33,223 nt of DNA from JBNKFQ01 sp050289385 (GTDB taxonomy: Bacteria > Pseudomonadota > Gammaproteobacteria > Pseudomonadales > Porticoccaceae), in NCBI GenBank assembly GCA_050289385.1, contig JBNKFQ010000313.1:1-33223 (forward strand), read 5' to 3'. The translations under genes were made by a program, and so were the position numbers. Shown piece after piece: positions 23,109 to 30,074 of this stretch (the first letter of the stretch is position 1; every line of letters begins with the position of its first letter). The notes under the pieces were generated by a model. That model was not told the DNA's origin, did not search any database, and saw nothing but the letters and a program-made list of their open reading frames with translations.

Positions 23109-24266
23109 TCAGGTGTTGACGGGGGGTGCCAACAGCAGCATCGCAAGCAGCGCACACCGAACAGGGAGTTGATCGGCGTAAATGTATTCATGTACGGCGT
23201 GGGCTCCATCACCGACCGCGCCAAGACCGTCTAGAGTGGCTGTATAAAGACTGGCGGTATTACCATCTGATCCGCCACCGGCGACTGCTTCAGAGAGGTC
23301 GAGAGCGAGTTCGTCCGCAAGCCGGGTTGCGACTTTCCACAGCTGTCGGTTGGCAGGAGTTCTTTCCATGGGTGGCCGGCCGATGCCGCCGGTTATCGAC
23401 AGAGATACACCCGGCGTTTCGGCTCGCAGATTATTTATGGCGGTTTCAATTTTCTCACTGTCTTCCTGGCTTGCCACTCTCACATCGACAATCGCGCTGC
23501 TTTCCGGTGCAACTACATTGGCCCGGACGCCTCCATCGATGACGCCAACATTCACCGATATACCTTTTTCCGGCTCGTTGAGCCGAAACAGTTTTTGGAT
23601 GATATGGGACAGTTCAAGGATAGCGCTGGCACCCGCGCCGGGGTCCAGTCCGGCATGGGCGGCTTTTCCAGTCACTTTGATGGTGAAGCGGCCCACTCCC
23701 TTGCGGGCGGTTTTTAATTTTCCGGTTATACCCAGAGAGGGTTCCAGCACCAGGCAACGGTCAACTGTGCGAGCCAATGCCCTGATGTAACGGGTGGATT
23801 CGCGACTGCCGATTTCCTCGTCAGAATTGATAAAGCAAACCGGCGTTACACCAGGCGTCAAACCCAAGTCGCGGATTGCCTGTAAACTGTAGAGCATTTC
23901 CACCAGGCCCGCTTTCATATCGTAGATTCCCGGGCCTCGGATCACATTGCCGTTGCATTGGAAGGGCATGGTGTTCAGTGTGCCGATCGGCCATACCGTA
24001 TCGCAATGGCCCAACATCAGCTGTGTTCGACTACCCTTTATTCTTCCTCCAGGGGATGCGTACAGTTGTCCGCCAGACTGTCGACCGGGAATAGCATGAA
24101 CTCGATAGCCACAGGTTTCGAATTCCTTTTTAAGACGTGCCTTTATTGGTATCTGGCTCGTCGGATCAGTGGAGGGAGTTTCCATTAATACAAGTTCTTT
24201 CAGCAGCCCCACCATGACATCCTGTCGGCAGCGAAGGTAGTCGAGAATTTGCATGGCAATGGTCAT
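23109..24266 (-). CDS. M20-family metallopeptidase (carboxypeptidase G2-like)
   Basis: A dizinc hydrolase of the M20A/CPG2 type that removes a C-terminal amino acid, often Glu, from a peptide or N-acyl amino acid. From ATG 24266 (385 residues; AAGGTAG upstream, overlapping the stop of the preceding gene) the metal ligands are in place: H87 and D89 (GHCDTVW), D116 (GIYDMKAG), catalytic E150 and ligand E151 (SDEEIGS), E175 (LEPS), H359 (AVHEYIY). The dimerisation domain has KAAHAGLDPGAGASAI. No signal peptide is evident, so it is probably cytoplasmic. It lies between the flavin reductase and the DUF1611 gene. The longer frame from 24326 would overlap the upstream gene and is not preferred. Confidence 0.88.
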   Translation of the reverse strand: MTIAMQILDYLRCRQDVMVGLLKELVLMETPSTDPTSQIPIKARLKKEFETCGYRVHAIPGRQSGGQLYASPGGRIKGSRTQLMLGHCDTVWPIGTLNTMPFQCNGNVIRGPGIYDMKAGLVEMLYSLQAIRDLGLTPGVTPVCFINSDEEIGSRESTRYIRALARTVDRCLVLEPSLGITGKLKTARKGVGRFTIKVTGKAAHAGLDPGAGASAILELSHIIQKLFRLNEPEKGISVNVGVIDGGVRANVVAPESSAIVDVRVASQEDSEKIETAINNLRAETPGVSLSITGGIGRPPMERTPANRQLWKVATRLADELALDLSEAVAGGGSDGNTASLYTATLDGLGAVGDGAHAVHEYIYADQLPVRCALLAMLLLAPPVNT

Positions 24267-24270
24267 AAAG

Positions 24271-24879
24271 CTACCTTTTAAATCCCTTGGGAAAAGGCAG
24301 CACATTACTGTCGGCAATTTCTGCAAAGCGACCCGGGTAAAGGTATGCCAACAGCGGGGATGCCTGGATCAGATCCTGGTCGTCCAGATCGGAACTGCGC
24401 AACGCATCGGAGACAACCCGGGCGACGATGATACGCCCGACAACGAGAGAATTTTCATCCAATTGATCAACAAACCTGTCGAGAGTGCATTCCAGATACA
24501 GATAACCATCTTCAAGGAAAGCACCGGCGACCTGCTCGGCGGCGAAAGTTGGCAGTGTCTGAATAACAGGCTTGCTGCCATCGTCGCAACGTGGTGTAGC
24601 GGTGAGGCTGGCCAGTACCGATTGCGAAGGTCTGACATAGGTGACTGTAAATTCTCTTTCGCGTCTGATGTTCTGGTAAGTGCGGTGCTGTGGTGTGCAA
24701 ACAAAGCCAAAATGGTTATGCCAGCTTAACGGCATTGCCAGGTGTTTGGGAGCCAAGTCATCACTGCCGTCGGGCTCCCGGGTACCGACTACTATGAGGG
24801 GATGGACGGTGAAAAAACGTTCCCAGATTGGCTTGTCGGCATCAAGGTCAATAGTGTGGATATTGTTGGTGGTGGCCAT
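24271..24879 (-). CDS. Flavin reductase-like FMN-binding protein
   Basis: A 202-residue protein of the flavin reductase-like split-barrel fold (PF01613). It has the typical FFTVHPLIVVGTREPDGSDDLAPKHLAMPLSW start and the HRTYQNIRREREFTVTYV block, then VVGRIIVARV. Such proteins bind FMN and reduce flavin with NAD(P)H, or serve a partner oxygenase; no oxygenase is adjacent. The start at 24879 has GGGAAA upstream. A longer frame (to 24966) would run through the RAYT-associated repeat and is rejected. First gene of the - strand operon, divergent from the RAYT gene. Confidence 0.82.
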   Translation of the reverse strand: MATTNNIHTIDLDADKPIWERFFTVHPLIVVGTREPDGSDDLAPKHLAMPLSWHNHFGFVCTPQHRTYQNIRREREFTVTYVRPSQSVLASLTATPRCDDGSKPVIQTLPTFAAEQVAGAFLEDGYLYLECTLDRFVDQLDENSLVVGRIIVARVVSDALRSSDLDDQDLIQASPLLAYLYPGRFAEIADSNVLPFPKGFKR

Positions 24880-24940
24880 AGTTACATTTCCCAATGTGTA
24901 TAGGTAAAAAGTAGCACCGGAAGAGCAAATTCCAAATTCT

Positions 24941-24965
24941 AGGACACCCAGATATATTTTTGACA
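24941..24965 (-). repeat. Inverted RAYT-associated motif upstream of the transposase
   Basis: Read on the - strand this gives AAAAATATATCTGGGTGTCCT, an imperfect match to the TTTTTAATATATGGCTGTCCT units found downstream of the transposase at 26222-26338. The two sit in opposite orientation on either side of the gene, as expected for REP-like ends around a RAYT. The match is by eye only. Confidence 0.45.
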
Positions 24966-25018
24966 TCTAACCATTGAACTTCTAAGCTTCCATTTTCATT
25001 AACGCCAAGGATTCGGCT

Positions 25019-26068
25019 ATGACCCGTGCACGGAAAGCACTGATCTCCCTCGACGATACCCCCTACTACCACTGCGTTTCCCGTTGCGTGCGGCGCGCCT
25101 TTCTCTGTGGGCAGGACCACGCCAGTGGCCAGAGCTACGAACACCGGCGCGGCTGGATCGCCGAACGGCTCAAGGTGCTCTCGTCCGTATTCGCCATCGA
25201 TATCGCCGCCTACGCGGTGATGAGCAACCATTACCACGTGGTGTTGCGGGTGGACCGGCAGCGAGCCGGCGATTGGGCCGCCGCCGAAGTCATTGACCGC
25301 TGGTGCCGGCTCTTTTCCGGCCCCGAGCTGATCCAGCGCTACCGCGACAACGCCGCCGACCTTTTCCCAACCGAATTGGAAACCGTCAGCACCATTGCAG
25401 CCAAATGGCGGCAACGGCTGACCGACATCAGTTGGTTTATGCGCTGTTTGAACGAACAGATCGCCCGCCGGGCCAACCGCGAAGATCAGTGCACAGGCCG
25501 GTTTTGGGAGGGGCGCTTCAAAAGCCAGGCCCTGCTGGACGATACCGCGCTGTTGGCCTGCATGGCCTACGTCGATCTCAACCCCATTCGGGCCGGTATG
25601 GCGACCACGCCGGAGCGGTCGGACTTTACGTCTTTGCAAGAACGGTTGGGTATTGCGCCAGAGCAGACAAACGACGCAAAAGGCGATGTGGATGCGTCAA
25701 TGCCGACAGCGGACGTGATCGAACCCGCCCCTCTACTGCCCTTTGCCGAAACGCTGACAGACGACAGGCCGGATTCGGCCCTGCCGTTCGGTTTTAACGA
25801 TTACCTGGAACTGGTGGACTGGAGCGGCCGGGCCGTGCTCGACAACAAGCGGGGCGCGATACCGGAAAATATCCCCGCTATTTTGCAGCGGCTCCCTGTC
25901 GACCCCAAGCAGTGGCTGAAGGCCAGTACCGGCATGGAACAGGGCTTCGGCTACGCTGTCGGCCCGGAACACAAGCTCGCACAGCTCTGCCAACACCTGA
26001 AACAACGCTGGTTACAGGGCATCGCGGCCTGCCGAACGCTTTATCAGTCGCCGACACCCGCGACGTAA
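25019..26068 (+). CDS. REP-associated tyrosine transposase (RAYT, Y1 HUH family)
   Basis: A 349-residue single-strand DNA nuclease/transposase related to IS200/IS605 TnpA. The HUH motif is H71-Y-H73 in VMSNHYHVVLRVD, and the candidate catalytic tyrosine is Y184 in AYVDLNPIRAGM. The start, YYHCVSRCVRRAFLCG, and the long C-terminal part (PFGFNDYLELVDWSGRA, then GTGMEQ-like STGMEQGFG) are usual for the larger gammaproteobacterial RAYTs. It appears intact. Its DNA is visibly richer in GC than its neighbours, which fits separate acquisition. RAYTs are thought to move or maintain short REP palindromes elsewhere in the genome rather than themselves. Related repeats flank it (24941, 26222-26355). Confidence 0.9.
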   Translation: MTRARKALISLDDTPYYHCVSRCVRRAFLCGQDHASGQSYEHRRGWIAERLKVLSSVFAIDIAAYAVMSNHYHVVLRVDRQRAGDWAAAEVIDRWCRLFSGPELIQRYRDNAADLFPTELETVSTIAAKWRQRLTDISWFMRCLNEQIARRANREDQCTGRFWEGRFKSQALLDDTALLACMAYVDLNPIRAGMATTPERSDFTSLQERLGIAPEQTNDAKGDVDASMPTADVIEPAPLLPFAETLTDDRPDSALPFGFNDYLELVDWSGRAVLDNKRGAIPENIPAILQRLPVDPKQWLKASTGMEQGFGYAVGPEHKLAQLCQHLKQRWLQGIAACRTLYQSPTPAT

Positions 26069-26092
26069 GCTGGCAAAACCTTCAGCAAACCG

Positions 26093-26117
26093 ACCACCCA
26101 CTTGACCGGGTGGTTTT
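26093..26117 (+). terminator. Candidate intrinsic terminator after the transposase
   Basis: ACCACCC (26093-26099) and GGGTGGT (26108-26114) form a 7-bp stem with an 8-nt loop, followed by TTTT overlapping the stem end. It is 25 nt after the transposase stop. The U-run is short. Apart from this, the array below and the ybeD relic, the 443-nt gap to lipB shows no gene. Confidence 0.45.
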
Positions 26118-26221
26118 GGCACGACCAAGATCCGGCAATAAACTTAACACCACGGTAAAGCCCCACCTAAAACGCCATAAACAGCTGAAAATACATGCCG
26201 TCAATTTAGGAGGCATTTTTT

Positions 26222-26355
26222 ATTTTTTGATATTTTTAATATATGGCTGTCCTCTTCTCGTTGCATTTAATATATGGCTGTCCTCTTCTCGCGGCATTTT
26301 TTGATATTTTTAATATATGGCTGTCCTCTTCTCGTTGCAGTCCTCTTCTCGTTGC
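26222..26355 (+). repeat. Direct-repeat array associated with the RAYT gene
   Basis: A 43-bp unit occurs identically at 26222-26264 and 26296-26338. Between them a 29-bp partial copy (26267-26295) differs at the end (CGGC for TTGC). A 16-bp fragment (GTCCTCTTCTCGTTGC, 26340-26355) closes the array. Every full copy contains ATATATGGCTGTCCTCTTCTCG. I recall similar ATATGGCTGTCC motifs beside RAYT genes in other gammaproteobacteria, but this cannot be checked here. The copies are direct, AT-rich at the front and of unequal length, so this is not a CRISPR array. Confidence 0.8.
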
Positions 26356-26382
26356 AATGAACTGATGCATATGGTTCTTTAG
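26356..26382 (+). pseudogene. Degenerate second copy of the ybeD 3' end
   Basis: The frame reads N-E-L-M-H-M-V-L-stop. The real ybeD ends H-E-L-V-H-M-V-I-stop (20287-20313). Over the last 24 nt, 19 bases match, including an 11-nt identical run TGCATATGGTT, and most differences are at third positions or are conservative. It lies 129 nt before lipB, where ybeD should end in the ancestral gene order. I read it as the original ybeD end, left behind when the 6-kb block entered. Confidence 0.6.
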
Positions 26383-26511
26383 GCTGGAATGCATTTGATG
26401 GTTTTTTGATCATCTAATATTCGGGCCAACTCTCGTTTCTGGTAAACTTCCCGTCTTGAACAATTTCGCGAAAGGTGCGTCGAGAGCGCGACAATAGCAG
26501 GTTTGCACTGA

Positions 26512-27219
26512 ATGACAGAACAAGTGATTTACACTCGCCATCTGGGTCGGCAGGCGTATGCGCCCGTATTTGAGGCGATGAAGCGCTTTACCGACAATCG
26601 TGACGCTGAGTCTCGCGATGAAATCTGGCTGGTTGAGCACGACCCGGTATTTACCCAGGGGCAGGCTGGCAAGGCTGAGCACGTGCTGGTGCCGGGTGAT
26701 ATTCCGGTTGTGCAGGTGGATCGTGGTGGTCAGGTGACCTACCATGGCCCCGGCCAGATTGTCGCCTACCCGATGATTGATCTGCGCCGCAAGGGCATGG
26801 GTGTGCGTCAATTGGTTACTGCCATTGAGCAAAGTATCGTTGATACACTGGCATCCTGCGGTATAGAGGCCGCTCCAAAGCCGGATGCTCCGGGGGTTTA
26901 TGTCGGTGATACCAAGATTGCGTCCCTTGGCCTGCGAGTGCGCAAAGGCAAAAGCTACCACGGCCTCGCTTTTAATATCGATATGGATTTGTCGCCATTT
27001 TTGCGCATCAATCCCTGTGGTTATGCCGGGTTGCAAATGGTGCAGATGAAGGATCTGGTGCCTGCCGAACACATGCCGTCCTACACTGAGGTAGAAACAT
27101 TGCTGGTTGCAAATATGGCAAATCGATTGGGCTATCGGGAATCGCAAGTGGTGGATGAGCCGACATCCGTGTTGGGCCAAGCGGTAATGGCCGATGCTTC
27201 GGGGGAGCGCACAGCATGA
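26512..27219 (+). CDS. lipB: Octanoyl-[ACP]:protein N-octanoyltransferase
   Basis: Transfers octanoate from acyl carrier protein to the lipoyl domains of enzymes such as pyruvate dehydrogenase. The 235-residue protein has the family signature RGGQVTYHGPGQIVAYPMIDL. The catalytic pair falls at C169 (RINPCGYAG) and K135 (GDTKIASLG), the same numbers as in E. coli LipB. It overlaps lipA by ATGA, so the two are coupled. The promoter region is unclear: TAATAT at 26415 has no well-spaced -35. The insertion upstream may have replaced the ancestral read-through from ybeD. Confidence 0.96.
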   Translation: MTEQVIYTRHLGRQAYAPVFEAMKRFTDNRDAESRDEIWLVEHDPVFTQGQAGKAEHVLVPGDIPVVQVDRGGQVTYHGPGQIVAYPMIDLRRKGMGVRQLVTAIEQSIVDTLASCGIEAAPKPDAPGVYVGDTKIASLGLRVRKGKSYHGLAFNIDMDLSPFLRINPCGYAGLQMVQMKDLVPAEHMPSYTEVETLLVANMANRLGYRESQVVDEPTSVLGQAVMADASGERTA

Positions 27220-28217
27220 CGGATTTTACACCAGTGAACCCCGATCAGGATGCCCTGACACCAGTCAAACGCACGCGTCGTCGAGTGCAGGGCGAGAAGC
27301 TGCGCGATGCAGACAAGGTTGAACTGATACCGGTCAAGGTGGTGCCTGCCGCAGAGTTGCCGCGCAAACCGGACTGGATTCGCGTTCGCATGTCCAATTC
27401 CCCCAACGTACAAAACATCAAAAAAATATTGCGCCGCCACAAGTTGTCCACGGTTTGCGAAGAGGCCAACTGTCCCAATCTGGGTGAATGTTTTGGCGGT
27501 GGCACCGCCACGTTTATGATCATGGGTGACATCTGCACGCGTCGTTGTCCATTTTGCGACGTTGGCCATGGTAAACCCAATCCGCTTGATGCCAATGAGC
27601 CACGTCAGTTGGCGGAAGCGATCGCCGAAATGAAACTGCGTTATGTTGTGATTACGTCGGTGGATCGTGACGATTTGCGCGATGGTGGTGCCGGGCATTA
27701 TGCCGATTGCATTCGTGAAGCACGCAGGTTGTTGCCGGAATTACAGATTGAAATCCTGGTGCCGGATTTTCGTGGTCGCATGGAGCCGGCGCTGGACATT
27801 TTGACTGAAACACCACCGGATGTTTTCAACCACAACCTCGAAACCATTCCGCGTCTTTATCGCGAAGCGCGCCCCGGTGCCAATTATCAATGGTCGTTAA
27901 AGCTGTTGAAGAACTACGGTGAACGCAATCCGGCGGTGCCCACCAAGTCCGGTTTGATGGTTGGTCTGGGTGAAACAAAAGATGAATTACTGCGCGTATT
28001 TGACGATATGCGCGAACACAACATCAATATGCTGACGGTGGGTCAGTATTTGCAACCTTCCCGCGATCACCTGCCGGTAGACCGTTTTGTTCACCCCGAT
28101 GAGTTTGAGGAATATTCCGAATACGCCTACTCCATCGGCTTTGATCACGTTGCCAGTGGTCCGTTGGTGCGTTCGTCCTATCATGCTGACAAGCAGGCGC
28201 GGGGAGAGGAGATTTAA
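27216..28217 (+). CDS. lipA: Lipoyl synthase
   Basis: A radical-SAM enzyme that inserts two sulfurs into the protein-bound octanoyl chain. The 333-residue protein carries both clusters: the auxiliary [4Fe-4S] Cys81, Cys86 and Cys92 (CEEANCPNLGEC) and the radical-SAM Cys107, Cys111 and Cys114 (CTRRCPFC). The essential Ser near the end is in VRSSYHAD. It follows lipB with an ATGA overlap. The methyltransferase gene converges on it 21 nt further on, and no clear terminator is seen between. Confidence 0.97.
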   Translation: MTDFTPVNPDQDALTPVKRTRRRVQGEKLRDADKVELIPVKVVPAAELPRKPDWIRVRMSNSPNVQNIKKILRRHKLSTVCEEANCPNLGECFGGGTATFMIMGDICTRRCPFCDVGHGKPNPLDANEPRQLAEAIAEMKLRYVVITSVDRDDLRDGGAGHYADCIREARRLLPELQIEILVPDFRGRMEPALDILTETPPDVFNHNLETIPRLYREARPGANYQWSLKLLKNYGERNPAVPTKSGLMVGLGETKDELLRVFDDMREHNINMLTVGQYLQPSRDHLPVDRFVHPDEFEEYSEYAYSIGFDHVASGPLVRSSYHADKQARGEEI

Positions 28218-28238
28218 CTGGTCGCGGCCAAAACCGCT

Positions 28239-28892
28239 CTAATGGCGTGAATATCGCAATACCTGACCTTTAAATTCCCTGGTCAGGAGATCGCTGTACT
28301 CCGACTTGTGCTGGTTATGGGAATAACCCAGTTTTACCATCTTTTTGCTGAAAGCGGCATGGTTGCCACGGCCCGGGTCAACCAAAATCACTTCACATTC
28401 CGGGTTTGCGTGCTGATTGATAAAATTTGACAAAAGCTCTATATGAGCGCGTTCATACAACAGATCGGAACCAATAATAACGTCGAACCGACCCAGACCG
28501 TCACAGGAATCTTCCCAGCTTGTTCGTAAAAACGGAATTTTCCGGCCATTATTTAACCGTACATTCTCAGCCAGGTAACTTCCTGCCTCCGGGTGGATGT
28601 CAGTCGCTGTAATATCAGCATGGCGGGTGTTAAGCAAAAGGCTCGATAAAGCGATGCCACACCCTACTTCAAGGATACGTTTATCTTTAAAGGCAAAATG
28701 TGCCATTTCGTGGGCCAGTATTTCACTGGATTCCCAAATTACACCAAACAAGGGCCATTGCGCGGATGAAATGCCCAGTGCTTCTGCTTCGCCCAGGGTA
28801 TCGGAAAATTGTTGTTTATCTCTGAGACTACGGACATGTATATCGGTATTGTCTATTTCTATGGTTTGGTATCTGAGGCGAACAGTCGTCAT
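28239..28892 (-). CDS. Class I SAM-dependent methyltransferase (METTL21/lysine methyltransferase-like)
   Basis: A 217-residue Rossmann-fold methyltransferase. Motif I is ILEVGCGIALSS, with the acidic ADITATDIHPEA end of the second strand. VIIGSDLLYE follows, resembling the (D/E)xxY motif of the METTL21-like family that methylates lysines on proteins, though the substrate here is unknown. ATG 28892 is preferred; a GTG at 28925 would add 11 residues. It stands alone on the - strand, convergent with lipA and divergent from the RhuM-Fic gene across a 219-nt gap in which I see no clear signal. Confidence 0.78.
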   Translation of the reverse strand: MTTVRLRYQTIEIDNTDIHVRSLRDKQQFSDTLGEAEALGISSAQWPLFGVIWESSEILAHEMAHFAFKDKRILEVGCGIALSSLLLNTRHADITATDIHPEAGSYLAENVRLNNGRKIPFLRTSWEDSCDGLGRFDVIIGSDLLYERAHIELLSNFINQHANPECEVILVDPGRGNHAAFSKKMVKLGYSHNQHKSEYSDLLTREFKGQVLRYSRH

Positions 28893-29111
28893 ACTATTGC
28901 CCGGTATGAAGGTGCGCAACGACACGCTACGCCTTTTGGTTAAAGCCTACTATATGCTCAAGGTGTCCTGGTTACTACCATCGTGAAGGTTTATTTGCTG
29001 ATTGGTGGTTGTGCAACACTTATGCAGGCATTTCCAAGTCTTGTTTTGCCTTTCTTGCCGATCTGCTGTTATGTTTATAACCCGTGCCAGATAATGCAAT
29101 GGATTGATTGA

Positions 29112-30026
29112 ATGGTTTTCGAAAGCAGCCTCCCTGAAGACAAATATGGTGATTTCCGGCCCGAGCACCTTGCTGGCCCTGAGCTCTGGTTGAGTCAGCG
29201 ACAGATAGCTGAACTGTTTGGCACCAAAACCTCTATCGTTGCTGACCTTGTACGTCATCTGTACAAAACCGGGGCATTCGACAAAACCCTCACGATACGC
29301 AAGCTGCAAACCGAGCAAACTGAAGGGCAGCGCCAGGTAACCCGAGAGCTGAACTGTTACAGTCGTGAAGTGATATTGGCGGTAGGTTGGCGAGTTCACT
29401 CCGCACGTGGTGAGCAGTTCAGGCAGTGGGCAAACCAGACTCTGGAAAGCGAACTGTCACAGATGGTTCTGCCTTCCGAATCCCCGGTTGACGCCGTTAC
29501 CGACGAATTGCCCGGCCTGCTTGATGTTTGTCAGCGTGGTTTGCGACGCTTGCTGGAATTTGAGCGCAGTTCACTGGCGCTGCGCAATACCAGCATGTTG
29601 GCGGCTCGGCCTCTGGAGTATATGGAGGTATTGATGGCCGTAGACTTTTTACGTGCGGCTCTGTTTCCTCCTGGAGAAGCCGAGGCGTTTGGTGTGGAAA
29701 AGTCTGGTCAGCTGGAGCGACTGCTGGAATCGATATTGGCCCGGGACGGATTGCGTGATCGTTACCCCAGTCTTGAGGAAAAAGCCGGTCAGTTATTGTG
29801 GATGATCGTGCGACAACAGCCGTTTCAGGATGGCAATCTTCGAATTGGCGCATTCCTCTTTTTGTGGTTCTTGCACCGCAATGGCCTGTTGCGCCGCGAT
29901 GACGGGTCCCTGCGCTTGCCGGGGAATGCACTGGTGCCGTTGGTGTTGTTGGTGGCGCGCAGCGAGGAGCAGGAGCGCGAACTGGTCATCAATCTGGTTG
30001 CCAGTCAGATCAACCGGGAAAATTGA
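29112..30026 (+). CDS. RhuM-like/Fic fusion protein with altered Fic motif
   Basis: A 304-residue two-part protein. The N-terminal part (about 25-125) resembles Virulence_RhuM: LWLSQRQIAELFGT, a winged-helix-like start, then ELNCYSREVILAVGWRVHSARGEQFRQWAN. The C-terminal part (about 150-300) is a Fic/Doc-like helical domain with QPFQDGNLRIGAFLFLWFL at 236-254. Fic enzymes need HxFx(D/E)GNxxR; here the His position is Gln236 (codon CAG) and the usual Lys after the Asn is Leu243, while D240, G241, N242 and R244 are kept. AMPylation activity is therefore doubtful. It may have become a binding protein or regulator. No antitoxin is adjacent. A heptad array follows immediately after the stop. Confidence 0.75.
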   Translation: MVFESSLPEDKYGDFRPEHLAGPELWLSQRQIAELFGTKTSIVADLVRHLYKTGAFDKTLTIRKLQTEQTEGQRQVTRELNCYSREVILAVGWRVHSARGEQFRQWANQTLESELSQMVLPSESPVDAVTDELPGLLDVCQRGLRRLLEFERSSLALRNTSMLAARPLEYMEVLMAVDFLRAALFPPGEAEAFGVEKSGQLERLLESILARDGLRDRYPSLEEKAGQLLWMIVRQQPFQDGNLRIGAFLFLWFLHRNGLLRRDDGSLRLPGNALVPLVLLVARSEEQERELVINLVASQINREN

Positions 30027-30068
30027 GTCGGAGGTTGGAGGTTGGAAGATAGAAGTTAGAAGTTGGAA
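30027..30068 (+). repeat. Heptad array 6, solo arm
   Basis: Six 7-bp units directly after the TGA of the RhuM-Fic gene with no gap: GTCGGAG, GTTGGAG, GTTGGAA, GATAGAA, GTTAGAA, GTTGGAA. No inverted arm or core follows. The units have diverged, so this looks older than the array at 33080. It extends to the start of the photolyase gene. Confidence 0.8.
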
Positions 30069-30074
30069 AACAAG

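Noticed and set aside
24848..25639. A 263-residue minus-strand open frame opposite the transposase.
   Set aside because: It is antisense to a clear RAYT coding frame, and overlaps the flavin reductase start. High GC in the transposase explains the open frame.
26222..26355. Possible CRISPR array.
   Set aside because: Copies are unequal, spacing is 2 nt or absent, there are no unique spacers and no cas genes. It is a REP-like direct array.
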